A stretch of DNA of 23,037 nucleotides, from NCBI GenBank assembly GCA_019236485.1, contig JAFAIY010000555.1:1-23037 (forward strand), in the 5' to 3' direction. The notes under the pieces were generated by a model, which made no database searches, had not been told where the DNA came from, and was given only the letters and a program-made list of their open reading frames with translations. This stretch comes from Comamonas sp. Its GTDB lineage: Bacteria; Pseudomonadota; Gammaproteobacteria; Burkholderiales; Burkholderiaceae_C. This document shows, piece after piece, positions 1 to 6,841 of this stretch (positions are counted from its first letter, which is position 1; the number at the start of each line of letters is the position of its first letter). The position numbers and the translations under genes were made by a program.

Positions 1-339
1 CCCGCCTACCCGGTCTATCTCCAGGACCGCGGCGACTGGGTCGCACGCGAACGAGAGCGGGAACGCATGCAGCGCGAACGCGAATATGAGCAGCAGATGC
101 GGGAGCGCGAACGTCAGGCGCGCGAGCGCGATCAATGGCAGCGCCAGCTGGAACGCGAGCGCAATCAGCAGCAGCGTGAACAGCAATTCATGCAGGATCA
201 GCAGCGCCGAGAATGGGAACGCCAGCAGGCGCAGAACCGTCGCGACCAGCAGCAAAGACAGCGTGATCAGCAACGTGAGAATCTTCGTCCGATTCAACCC
301 CAATATGACCCCGACGCCTGGCGTCCGATGGGACGGTAA
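1..339 (+). CDS. Gln/Arg/Glu-rich coiled-coil-like protein, 3' end only
   Basis: The frame is open from the first base of the window to a TAA stop, so this is the C-terminal 112 residues of a longer protein whose start lies upstream. Roughly three quarters of the visible residues are Gln, Arg or Glu, in runs such as RERERE and QQQREQQ. This suggests a long charged helix or coiled coil, or a disordered tail. The last 17 residues change to a Pro/Asp/Trp-containing end (QYDPDAWRPMGR). I see no catalytic motif and do not recognise the family. The first visible residues (PAYPVYLQDRGDW) resemble the tail of a more ordinary domain. A likely separate promoter lies between this gene and the next one, so the two need not form an operon. 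Low-complexity composition makes homology calls unreliable. Confidence 0.6.
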   Translation, partial: PAYPVYLQDRGDWVARERERERMQREREYEQQMRERERQARERDQWQRQLERERNQQQREQQFMQDQQRREWERQQAQNRRDQQQRQRDQQRENLRPIQPQYDPDAWRPMGR

Positions 340-350
340 ACAGGCTTGAA

Positions 351-380
351 TTTACAAAGTCAGCAATCTGAACTGATACT
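351..380 (+). promoter_or_regulatory. Candidate sigma-70 promoter for the exported six-Cys protein
   Basis: A TTTACA -35 element (351-356) is separated by 18 bp from GATACT (375-380), a 4/6 match to the -10 consensus. A start near 387 would give a leader of about 35 nt. The gene has a strong Shine-Dalgarno-like GGGGGTGA at about 411-418. This is a by-eye match only. Confidence 0.35.
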
Positions 381-421
381 ACGAAGCAATCCTGATCAAG
401 GTCTTTATACGGGGGTGAAAA

Positions 422-1117
422 ATGCCTGCCATTCGTCTGTGCGCAACGCCTGTCCAGCTCTGGGCCAAGTCAAACCATTTCTTTCGCACATATGGACTGA
501 ATATGCTCGCTGCATCTCTTGCCCTGCTGCCATGGACAAGCACCCATGCCCAGGTCATGCGCTGCATGGACTCCAAGACCCATGAGGTGACCTATACCAA
601 CGGCCAATGCATTTCGGGCGAAACCGCGACCCAGGTGCAAGCGGCACAGAGCCCTGCGGAAATTGCCCAGGAGCGGGCCGATGCCGCCAAGGCCCTGGAA
701 CGCAGCAAGGCCCAGATGGCACGCGACGACGCCCAGCGCCGCCAGCGTGAGGAGCAGGAACGCAGGGAGCAGGCAGCTCTGGCCCGGGCCAATGCCAACC
801 CGGAAAATTCCCTCGCCTGCCGTCAGGCCCGCGAACGCTACAACAGCATTCTGGTCGAGTCCGACCCCGACCTCTCGACCTGGGGAGAGCGCAGCACCGT
901 GGCCCAGAACCAGATGGAAATGAGCTGCCTGGGCGCTGCCGCCTACCAGCAGCTGCAGCAGGCCCGCGCCCTGCAGCCCAATGCCATCAACCGCCCGCAA
1001 TGGGGCTATACACGGCCTCTGCCGCTTCGCCCCATCCCCCAGCCCCCCGCAAAAATCGTCAACTGCAATGTCTTTCGCTGCTATGACAATCGCGGCGGCG
1101 TGCACCCTATTCCATGA
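422..1117 (+). CDS. Exported DUF4124-like, six-cysteine hypothetical protein
   Basis: This is a 231-residue protein with a probable signal peptide. A long basic N-region is followed by a hydrophobic core (about residues 27-40) ending in STHAQ, with likely cleavage after Ala43. The ATG at 422 is preceded by GGGGGTGA at good spacing, so I prefer it to Met28 (503). Just after the signal peptide, VMRCMDSKTHEVTYTNGQC resembles the DUF4124 pattern of a short strand, an xVTYTN-like turn and a Cys. Residues about 75-125 are a charged Glu/Arg/Gln/Ala helix likely to form a coiled coil. The C-terminal third has a Pro-rich stretch and ends NCNVFRCYDN. The predicted mature protein has six Cys (48, 63, 133, 169, 215, 220), an even number compatible with disulfides in the periplasm. 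The gene ends 6 bp from the convergent SDR gene. Its function is unknown. Confidence 0.75.
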   Translation: MPAIRLCATPVQLWAKSNHFFRTYGLNMLAASLALLPWTSTHAQVMRCMDSKTHEVTYTNGQCISGETATQVQAAQSPAEIAQERADAAKALERSKAQMARDDAQRRQREEQERREQAALARANANPENSLACRQARERYNSILVESDPDLSTWGERSTVAQNQMEMSCLGAAAYQQLQQARALQPNAINRPQWGYTRPLPLRPIPQPPAKIVNCNVFRCYDNRGGVHPIP

Positions 1118-1123
1118 AGCGGC

Positions 1124-2089
1124 CTAGGCTTTCAGGCCCTGGGCAACCGTCGGGTAGCGCAGCTTCAACTTCAGCTCCTGCTTGAGCCGTCGGTTAGTCA
1201 GGCGCCGCGACTCGCTCATAAAGCTCAGCAGGCTGGCGGGCAGCTCGGCCCGTGCCTGCTCGCGGCCTATGCGCTGCGGCCTGGGCAGCCCGTAGAGGTC
1301 GGCCGCCAGATCGAAGTAATCGCCCATCTTCAGCTCGGTATCGTCACTCGCGTGATAGATGCGCTGCGGCCCGCCGCGCCACAGGGCACGCAAGCAGGCC
1401 CGGGCCAGATCATCGGCATGGATATGGTTGGTATAGACATCGTCACCCGCCTGCAGCGCCGGCGTGCCGCGCAGCAAACGCGCACGCGGCGTTCCGCCCT
1501 CGCGGTCCGGTGCATAGATGCCGGGTATGCGCAGAATGCTGGCATGCAGGCCGCGGTGACCGGCGCTGCGAATGGCGCGCTCGGCATCGACGCGGCGCCG
1601 GGCCCTGGCCGTGGCCGGTGCCACGGGCCGGGTCTCGGCCACCCATTGCCCCTGGCAATCGCCATACACGCCGGAGGTGGAGGCATAGACCATGCTGCGC
1701 GGCAGGCTGCGGCGCAGCAGCGAACCCAGCAGCGCCGCGGTGCGGCCATCGCAGACATCGTCGGGCGACAGCGCGGGCGGCGGCGCCAGATGCAGCACGC
1801 GCGTGGCAATGCCCGCCAGCCGCCGCAGGCTGGCCGGCCGGTCGAGATCGCCGGCCAGCGGCGCTACACCCTGGGCGCGCAGCAGCTCCACGCGGTCGGC
1901 ATTGCGGCTCAGCGCCAGTATCCGGACGGCGCGCCGGTCGCCGTGGGCTTTGGACAGCAGGCCGGCGACGCGCTGGCCGACATCGCCATAGCCGACGATC
2001 AGGAGACGTTCACGACGGAAGCGCGCCGGCAGCGCGCCCAGTGGGTTTTGGTTTGAAGGCAAAATCGAGACCTGCTGCGTAGGGGCCAT
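1124..2089 (-). CDS. YeeZ-like atypical extended SDR / NAD-dependent epimerase family protein
   Basis: The protein is about 321 residues from the ATG at 2089. A longer TTG-initiated reading from 2122 is possible but adds only Ala-rich sequence. The N-terminal Rossmann motif is RLLIVGYGDVG, a GxGxxG fingerprint about 27 residues from this start, and MVYASTSGVYGD is the SDR beta-strand with the Ser/Thr-Tyr region. The classical YxxxK pair is not obvious, which is usual for the YeeZ subgroup of atypical extended SDRs. The segment YTNHIHADDLARA matches the conserved NxIHxDD region of epimerase-like proteins. The E. coli YeeZ protein is about 50 residues shorter, so the true start may be further in. 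Its substrate is not known for the family. It is transcribed divergently from the 2Fe-2S reductase with about 70 bp between them. Confidence 0.8.
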   Translation of the reverse strand: MAPTQQVSILPSNQNPLGALPARFRRERLLIVGYGDVGQRVAGLLSKAHGDRRAVRILALSRNADRVELLRAQGVAPLAGDLDRPASLRRLAGIATRVLHLAPPPALSPDDVCDGRTAALLGSLLRRSLPRSMVYASTSGVYGDCQGQWVAETRPVAPATARARRRVDAERAIRSAGHRGLHASILRIPGIYAPDREGGTPRARLLRGTPALQAGDDVYTNHIHADDLARACLRALWRGGPQRIYHASDDTELKMGDYFDLAADLYGLPRPQRIGREQARAELPASLLSFMSESRRLTNRRLKQELKLKLRYPTVAQGLKA

Positions 2090-2160
2090 CCACGCTGCTG
2101 CACCTGCAGCAGCGCCGGGCAATGGCCGCCAGTTACGCGTTCTAGGATACCCAAAACGTC

Positions 2161-3207
2161 ATGACCGAGATTGCCAACGCTTCGTTTGAAATTACCGTCC
2201 AGCCCAGCGGCCGTGCTTTTGCCACTCAGGGCGCCGAAACCATTCTGGCTGCAGCCATACGCACCGGCGTCGGCCTGCCTTACGGCTGCAAGGATGGAGC
2301 CTGCGGCTCCTGCAAGTGCAAAAAGCTCAGCGGCGACGTAAGCCATGGCACCCACTCGGACAAGGCGCTGACCGCGGAAGAGGAAGCCAGCGGCTATGTG
2401 CTGACCTGCTGCGCCACACCCCATAGCGATGTGGTGCTGGAATCGCGCCAGGTGACCGATGCCAGTTCCTTCCCGATCAAGAAAATGCCGGTGCGCGTGG
2501 CCGCGCTCGAGAAGAAGTCGCATGACGTGATGCAGGTGCGCCTGCAGTTGCCGGCCAGCGAAAAATTCCAGTACCACGCCGGCCAGTATGTGGAATTCAT
2601 ACTACGCGACGGCTCGCGCCGCGCCTATTCCATGGCCACGGCTCCCCATATGCAGGAAACCGCACCGGGCCTGGAGCTGCATATCCGCCATATGCCCGGC
2701 GGCAAGTTCACCGACCATGTGTTCGGCGCCATGAAGGAAAAGGAAATCCTGCGCATCGAAGGCCCGTTCGGCAGCTTCTTCCTGCGCGAGGACTCGGGCA
2801 AGCCCATGGTCATGCTGGCCTCCGGCACCGGTTTTGCGCCCATCAAGGCGCTGATCGAACATATGCGCCACAAGGGCATCAACCGTCCCGTCACCCTGTA
2901 CTGGGGCGGCCGCCGTCCCGAGGATCTGTACTGTGCCGACTGGATTGCCGAGCACACCGCCGACATGGCCGGCTTCAAATATGTGCCCGTGGTCTCGGAT
3001 GCCCTGCCCGAGGACGGCTGGACGGGCCGCACGGGCTTTGTGCATCAGGCCGTACTCGAAGACTTCGCCGATCTTTCCGGCCACCAGGTCTATGCCTGTG
3101 GCGCCCCCATCGTGGTGGACTCGGCCCACGCCGCCTATACCAGCCAGCGCGGCCTGCCCGACGAAGAGTTCTACGCCGACGCTTTCACCTCCGAAGCAGA
3201 CAAGTAG
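2161..3207 (+). CDS. 2Fe-2S ferredoxin / FAD / NAD(P) reductase (class-I oxygenase-reductase type)
   Basis: This 348-residue three-domain electron-transfer flavoprotein starts with a plant-type ferredoxin domain (residues 1-95). Its cluster ligands are Cys43, Cys48, Cys51 (YGCKDGACGSC) and Cys83. The FAD-binding barrel follows (about 108-210) with the RxYS motif RAYSMA at 154-159. The NAD(P)-binding domain has GTGFAPIK at 222-229 and ends at Lys348. This order matches reductases that pass electrons from NAD(P)H through FAD to a 2Fe-2S centre. Database entries for relatives often read CDP-6-deoxy-delta-3,4-glucoseen reductase, but nothing nearby makes deoxysugars. No oxygenase component is adjacent either, so the acceptor is unknown. 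The start is the first ATG, with a weak AGGA sequence upstream. Confidence 0.85.
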   Translation: MTEIANASFEITVQPSGRAFATQGAETILAAAIRTGVGLPYGCKDGACGSCKCKKLSGDVSHGTHSDKALTAEEEASGYVLTCCATPHSDVVLESRQVTDASSFPIKKMPVRVAALEKKSHDVMQVRLQLPASEKFQYHAGQYVEFILRDGSRRAYSMATAPHMQETAPGLELHIRHMPGGKFTDHVFGAMKEKEILRIEGPFGSFFLREDSGKPMVMLASGTGFAPIKALIEHMRHKGINRPVTLYWGGRRPEDLYCADWIAEHTADMAGFKYVPVVSDALPEDGWTGRTGFVHQAVLEDFADLSGHQVYACGAPIVVDSAHAAYTSQRGLPDEEFYADAFTSEADK

Positions 3208-3254
3208 CCAGCCCTCCCCATGCGCAGCCCGGCGAAATTCATTGCAACCTAGGG

Positions 3255-3283
3255 TTTACGCGCAATATTCCTGCTTCTATAAC
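3255..3283 (+). promoter_or_regulatory. Sigma-70 promoter of the Bug-family receptor gene
   Basis: TTTACG (3255-3260) and TATAAC (3278-3283) are spaced by exactly 17 bp, giving 4/6 and 5/6 consensus matches. Transcription would start near 3290, about 38 nt before the start codon. A short AACC-TAG-GGTT inverted repeat (3246-3256) touches the -35 element and could be a regulator contact. Confidence 0.5.
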
Positions 3284-3327
3284 TGATGAACCAGGAAGGC
3301 TTGCATTTTTTTGCACAATAGCCAGCC

Positions 3328-4296
3328 ATGAACCGTAGAAACAGCCTTCTCTCGGTCATGGCGGCCGTCGCTGCCTTGGCCTCCCCCCTCTCGCAGGCCC
3401 AAGAACCCATCCGTCTGATCGTGCCCTATGCGCCCGGTGGTCCGCTGGACATCACCTCGCGCGCCCTGGCCGAGCGAGTGCGCGACTCCCTGGGCGTAGT
3501 CATCATCGACAACAAGGCTGGCGCCGGCGGCAATATCGGCGCCGACGCCATCGCCAAGGCCCAGCCCGACGGCATGACCATAGGCCTGGCGGCCACTGCC
3601 ACCCACGCCGTCAACCCCTGGCTCTACGCCAAGATGCCCTATGACGCAGGCAAGGACTTTGCCGGCATCACCCAGATGGTCCGCGTGCCCAATGTACTGG
3701 TGATGAATGCCGCCAAGGCCGAGCAGCTCAAGATCCACAGCGTTGGCGATCTGGTTGCCTATGCCAAGAGCCATCCCGGCAAGCTCAACTACGGCAGTGG
3801 TGGCAATGGCTCGGCCGGCCATCTGGCCGGTGAGATGCTCAAGCAGCGAGCCGGCATCTACGCTCTGCATGTCCCCTACCGCGGTGCCAACCCGGCCCAG
3901 CTGGCCCTGCTGTCCGGCGAAGTGGATTTCAATATCGACAATCTGGCCGCGGCCGCTCCCAACATCAAGAGCGGCAAGCTGGTGGCCCTGGCCGTGACCT
4001 CGCTCAACGCCACGCCGCTGCTGCCCGGCGTGCAGCCGCTGTCCAAGACCTACCCCGGTTTCTCCATCGACACCTGGTGGGGCCTGGTGGCCCCCGCAGG
4101 CACACCCAAGCCCGTGCTGGACAAGCTGAGCAAGGCTTTTAACGACGCCCTGCAGACCCCCGAGACCAAGACCCGCTTTGCCGCCTTGATGGCCGAGCCC
4201 GTGGGCTCCACGCCCGCCGAGTTCGACAAGTTCATGGCCACGGAACGCAGCAAGTACCAGCCCATAGTCAAGGCCTCCGGCGCCAAGGTGGACTGA
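3328..4296 (+). CDS. Bug-family tripartite tricarboxylate transporter substrate-binding protein (orphan TctC-like)
   Basis: The 322 residues have a typical signal peptide: a basic MNRR start, a hydrophobic core, and an LSQA cleavage site after Ala24. The mature protein opens with IRLIVPYAPGGPLDITSR, the family's first strand-loop. In solved Bug receptors this loop, with its Pro-Gly-Gly and Asp, lies at the ligand carboxylate. Further family hallmarks are the segment NYGSGGNGSAGHLAGE and YRGANPAQLALLSGEVDF. Length is normal for the family. The protein would capture a carboxylated or small organic solute in the periplasm. No TctA or TctB membrane subunits are in the window, so it must share a distant transporter or act as a sensor input. 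Ligand cannot be inferred from sequence. The gene has its own promoter and is convergent with the GT39 gene. Confidence 0.9.
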   Translation: MNRRNSLLSVMAAVAALASPLSQAQEPIRLIVPYAPGGPLDITSRALAERVRDSLGVVIIDNKAGAGGNIGADAIAKAQPDGMTIGLAATATHAVNPWLYAKMPYDAGKDFAGITQMVRVPNVLVMNAAKAEQLKIHSVGDLVAYAKSHPGKLNYGSGGNGSAGHLAGEMLKQRAGIYALHVPYRGANPAQLALLSGEVDFNIDNLAAAAPNIKSGKLVALAVTSLNATPLLPGVQPLSKTYPGFSIDTWWGLVAPAGTPKPVLDKLSKAFNDALQTPETKTRFAALMAEPVGSTPAEFDKFMATERSKYQPIVKASGAKVD

Positions 4297-4347
4297 GCGT
4301 CCGAGCCTTGGGCGCTAGGGCGCCTCGCCCTATCGCGGCTCACGCAA

Positions 4348-4373
4348 CCCATGGCCTGGAGGCCGGCCATGGG
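4348..4373. repeat. Inverted repeat between two convergent genes
   Basis: CCCATGGCC (4348-4356) and GGCCATGGG (4365-4373) form a perfect 9-bp stem with an 8-nt loop in the 85-bp gap between the Bug receptor and GT39 gene ends. There is no T-run on either side, so it is not a textbook intrinsic terminator. It may still stabilise either 3' end. Confidence 0.4.
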
Positions 4374-4381
4374 CTTGGGCC

Positions 4382-5941
4382 TCAGGAGCCGCTGCCGGGC
4401 AGACCCTCACAATGAAGCGCAGCACGCTGGCCTGCGTCGATGCGCCACAGCACCTTGCCATGCTCGCTGAAGACGGTCTCGGCCCCGGCCAGGAAAGGCA
4501 GATCCTTCTGCACCCCGGCCCGTCCCACCAGCCATGCCACGCCACCACGGCACAGAGCGGCAGGCAGCGATGACTGAGGCATCAGCACTTCCTTGGACAG
4601 CTCGGGTCTGAAGACTCCGGCATCCAGCAGCTCGCGGCGCCAGTTGTCTCCGCGCAGCAGCTCGGGGTTGTCCCACTCCTCCACCACGACCACCGGCCGC
4701 TTGAGCTCGGCATAGAACGGCAGGTCATACACATAGCCCTTGAGCATGTACACGGGCTCGTCGGCCTTGACATGCTGCTTCAGCGCCAGCCCCATCTGGC
4801 GTGCCGAATAGTTCTGGTTCACGGTCAGCGCGATCACAATGCCCAGGCCGATCAGCGCGCTGATCGCCAGCGAGACCCGCCACCAGAAGCTGCGCCTGGG
4901 AGTGGATTCCAGCAGGCGGCTCGCATCCGCCATCAGCCAGGCCAGGCCGGGCACGGCAGGCATGATGTAGCCGATCAGCTTGGACTGCGGCAGCGAGAAG
5001 AACAAGGTGATGCAGACCACGCTGAAAGCCATCAGCAGACGCACATCGAACAGCGTCCGCTCCGACGTTCCCCAGTAGCTGCGGGCCACGGCCAGGCGCG
5101 ACCAGAGGATGCAGGGCAGGCTGCAGGCGGCCAGCGCCGCAGGGTAGAACCAGAACGGCGCCACATTGTTGAAACCGCCGGCCGCAAAGCGCTGGAAATG
5201 CTGCACCACAAAAAAGTAGTGGAGAAAGCCCTCGAACTTCTGCTGCATCAGCACAAACCAGGGGGCAGCAACCAGCAGGAACAGAAGCAGGCCCGGCAGA
5301 GACAGCAGGGCCAGCAGGCTGCGCCAGCGCCGGCGCGCTATCAGCCACAGGCCTATGACCATGGCGGGCAGCACAAAGCCTATGAGTCCCTTGGCCAGCA
5401 CGCCCAGGGCCGCAAGCACATAGGCCAGCATGAGGGCGGCGCGATAGCGCTGTCCCGACTCGAAGCTCAAGGCCACATGGGCCAGGCAGAGCACCGTCGC
5501 CGTGATGCAGCCCGCCACCAGCATGTCGAGGTTGGCAAACTGGGCCCCCAGAAAGAACAGGGGCTGGACCAGCAGCACCACGGTCACGCGGCGCGCCAGC
5601 TGGGCACCGCACCAGCGCAGCGTGAAGAGATAGAGCGAGAACGCACCCAGGGTCGCGCCGACCAGGGAGCCGGCCCGCCCCGCGATCTCGGTATGCCCCG
5701 TCAATGCCAGCGCCGCGCCGGAGATCCAGTAGAACAACGGCGGCTTATGGAAAAAAGGCAGGCCGTTCAAGGTCGGCGTCAGCCAGTCGCCGGAACGCAG
5801 CATCTCCCAGGCCACCGAGGCGTAACGCCCCTCGTCGGGCAGCATGAGCGGCCTCAGCCATGCCGCGCAACTCAGCCACAACACGATCAGCAGCAGGACC
5901 TTGGCGCTGCTGGGGCGCATCTTGGACATGACGGCGTTCAT
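4382..5941 (-). CDS. GT39/ArnT-like integral membrane glycosyltransferase
   Basis: The protein has 519 residues, with many hydrophobic helices through about residue 370 and a soluble C-terminal tail, as expected for GT-C fold lipid-phosphate-sugar transferases. The first periplasmic loop carries the catalytic-type acidic motif LPDEGRYA (Asp36, Glu37). It is followed by the family segment FFHKPPLFYW (Lys66). Members such as ArnT move a sugar from an undecaprenyl-phosphate carrier to lipid A or another acceptor on the periplasmic face. None of the other arn genes is nearby, so a specific ArnT assignment is not justified. The gene stands alone. Its start could also be Met5 or Met8. It is preceded by a 402-bp gene-free stretch. 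Confidence 0.85.
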   Translation of the reverse strand: MNAVMSKMRPSSAKVLLLIVLWLSCAAWLRPLMLPDEGRYASVAWEMLRSGDWLTPTLNGLPFFHKPPLFYWISGAALALTGHTEIAGRAGSLVGATLGAFSLYLFTLRWCGAQLARRVTVVLLVQPLFFLGAQFANLDMLVAGCITATVLCLAHVALSFESGQRYRAALMLAYVLAALGVLAKGLIGFVLPAMVIGLWLIARRRWRSLLALLSLPGLLLFLLVAAPWFVLMQQKFEGFLHYFFVVQHFQRFAAGGFNNVAPFWFYPAALAACSLPCILWSRLAVARSYWGTSERTLFDVRLLMAFSVVCITLFFSLPQSKLIGYIMPAVPGLAWLMADASRLLESTPRRSFWWRVSLAISALIGLGIVIALTVNQNYSARQMGLALKQHVKADEPVYMLKGYVYDLPFYAELKRPVVVVEEWDNPELLRGDNWRRELLDAGVFRPELSKEVLMPQSSLPAALCRGGVAWLVGRAGVQKDLPFLAGAETVFSEHGKVLWRIDAGQRAALHCEGLPGSGS

Positions 5942-6241
5942 GCGCTCCCCCCTGCTTCAGGGTCAAACCCAAGCTGGGATGCCGGCAGCGGCAGACGCCC
6001 CGCCATGGGTTTCGCCCGGCCTGTGGCCGGCGACGGCCCACCGCAAACTCCCTGGCCGGCCCCAAGCCGCGCCCTGGCCCATGATCGGGCCGGTTTTAAA
6101 GTCCATGCTTGATTCACAAGTTCCCTCGACAGTACACCCTTATGGGCGCGAGTATTGATCCGCCTTCTGAAGACAAGCTGAAGACCGAAGGCGCGAACAC
6201 GAAACATTCGCGCCGGCTCCGCCGGCCCGCCCGGCCCATGC
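5942..6241. other. Gene-free stretch upstream of the GT39 gene
   Basis: Together with the terminator that follows, this makes about 400 bp without a credible gene. Frames open here on both strands have no family match, and the minus-strand one runs straight through the folK terminator. It should carry the GT39 promoter on the minus strand. A weak TTGTGA with a TAAAAC 15 bp further on lies near 6118-6090, but I would not defend it. A perfect inverted repeat, GGCGCGAA-N9-TTCGCGCC, sits at 6190-6214. Confidence 0.5.
6190..6214. repeat. GGCGCGAA-N9-TTCGCGCC inverted repeat
   Basis: Perfect 8-bp arms (6190-6197 and 6207-6214) flank a 9-nt A-rich spacer, cacgaaaca. It is 28 bp from the folK terminator stem and about 250 bp upstream of the GT39 start. 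It could be an operator or an RNA hairpin; no T-run follows. Confidence 0.4.
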
Positions 6242-6272
6242 AAAAAGCCCAGAGCCATGGGCTCTGGGCTTT
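6242..6272 (-). terminator. Rho-independent terminator of the hda-pcnB-folK operon
   Basis: Arms AAAGCCCAGAGCC and GGCTCTGGGCTTT (13 bp, perfect) enclose a 3-nt loop. Read on the minus strand, the stem is followed by five Us. It lies about 72 nt after the folK stop codon. Confidence 0.85.
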
Positions 6273-6343
6273 CCGGAACAGATATGGACCAAGGCCCGAT
6301 CCGCAGGTCCAGCTGAAGATGCTTCAACATCGATCGCAATCGG

Positions 6344-6841
6344 TCACTGCCACCAGCCCGAGCCCTGGCTCAGCTCGATCCCCTGCTCTCGCACCGCCTG
6401 CAACTGGTCCGCGCCCACGCATTGCGGAGCGATCTCGGCCAGGGGCAGCAGCACAAAGGCCCGCTCCAGCATGCGCGGATGGGGAAGCGTGAGTTCGGTA
6501 GCATCGGACTGCAGCTCGCCCCAAAGCTCGATATCCAGATCCAGCGTGCGCGGCGCATTGCGATAGGGACGTTCGCGGCCCGCGGCCAACTCGATCGCCT
6601 GCAGTGCATGAAGCAGGTCCAGTGGCGCCAGCTGTGTGGTCACCAGGGCCACGGCATTCAGATAGTCCGGGCCCGAGGAATCAATGGGCTTGCTGCCGTA
6701 GAGCGAAGACACGGCCTGCAACTGGGTCTGCGGCAGCTGGGCGATGGCCTTGACGGCCCAGCTCAGCGTCTGCCGCGCATCGCCCAGATTGGCCCCCAGG
6801 CCTATGGCCACCGTGTCGGCAGCCAGTACGGGCTTATTCAT
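6344..6841 (-). CDS. folK: 2-amino-4-hydroxy-6-hydroxymethyldihydropteridine pyrophosphokinase
   Basis: This 165-residue cytoplasmic enzyme transfers pyrophosphate from ATP to 6-hydroxymethyl-7,8-dihydropterin in folate synthesis. It begins [13 protein letters not shown], the usual HPPK opening. It carries the family signature [15 protein letters not shown] (residues 94-108), whose Asp101 and Asp103 bind the two magnesium ions. The C-terminal part has [19 protein letters not shown], the second conserved block. Length fits the family. The start is the ATG that overlaps the last 8 bases of pcnB (ATGAATAA), so translation is probably coupled. A longer in-frame reading upstream is only pcnB read out of frame. 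A strong terminator follows. Confidence 0.95.
   Translation of the reverse strand: MNKPVLAADTVAIGLGANLGDARQTLSWAVKAIAQLPQTQLQAVSSLYGSKPIDSSGPDYLNAVALVTTQLAPLDLLHALQAIELAAGRERPYRNAPRTLDLDIELWGELQSDATELTLPHPRMLERAFVLLPLAEIAPQCVGADQLQAVREQGIELSQGSGWWQ

Noticed and set aside
4772..6112. 446-codon open frame on the plus strand opposite the GT39 gene
   Set aside because: It has Gln/His-rich shadow composition, and the membrane protein on the other strand is convincing.
6108..6121. CTTGATTCACAAG as a second FNR-type site before the GT39 gene
   Set aside because: Only the left half (TTGAT) fits; the right half lacks ATCAA.
5938..6339. 133-codon minus-strand frame upstream of the GT39 gene
   Set aside because: It runs through the folK terminator hairpin, has no family resemblance and overlaps the likely promoter region.
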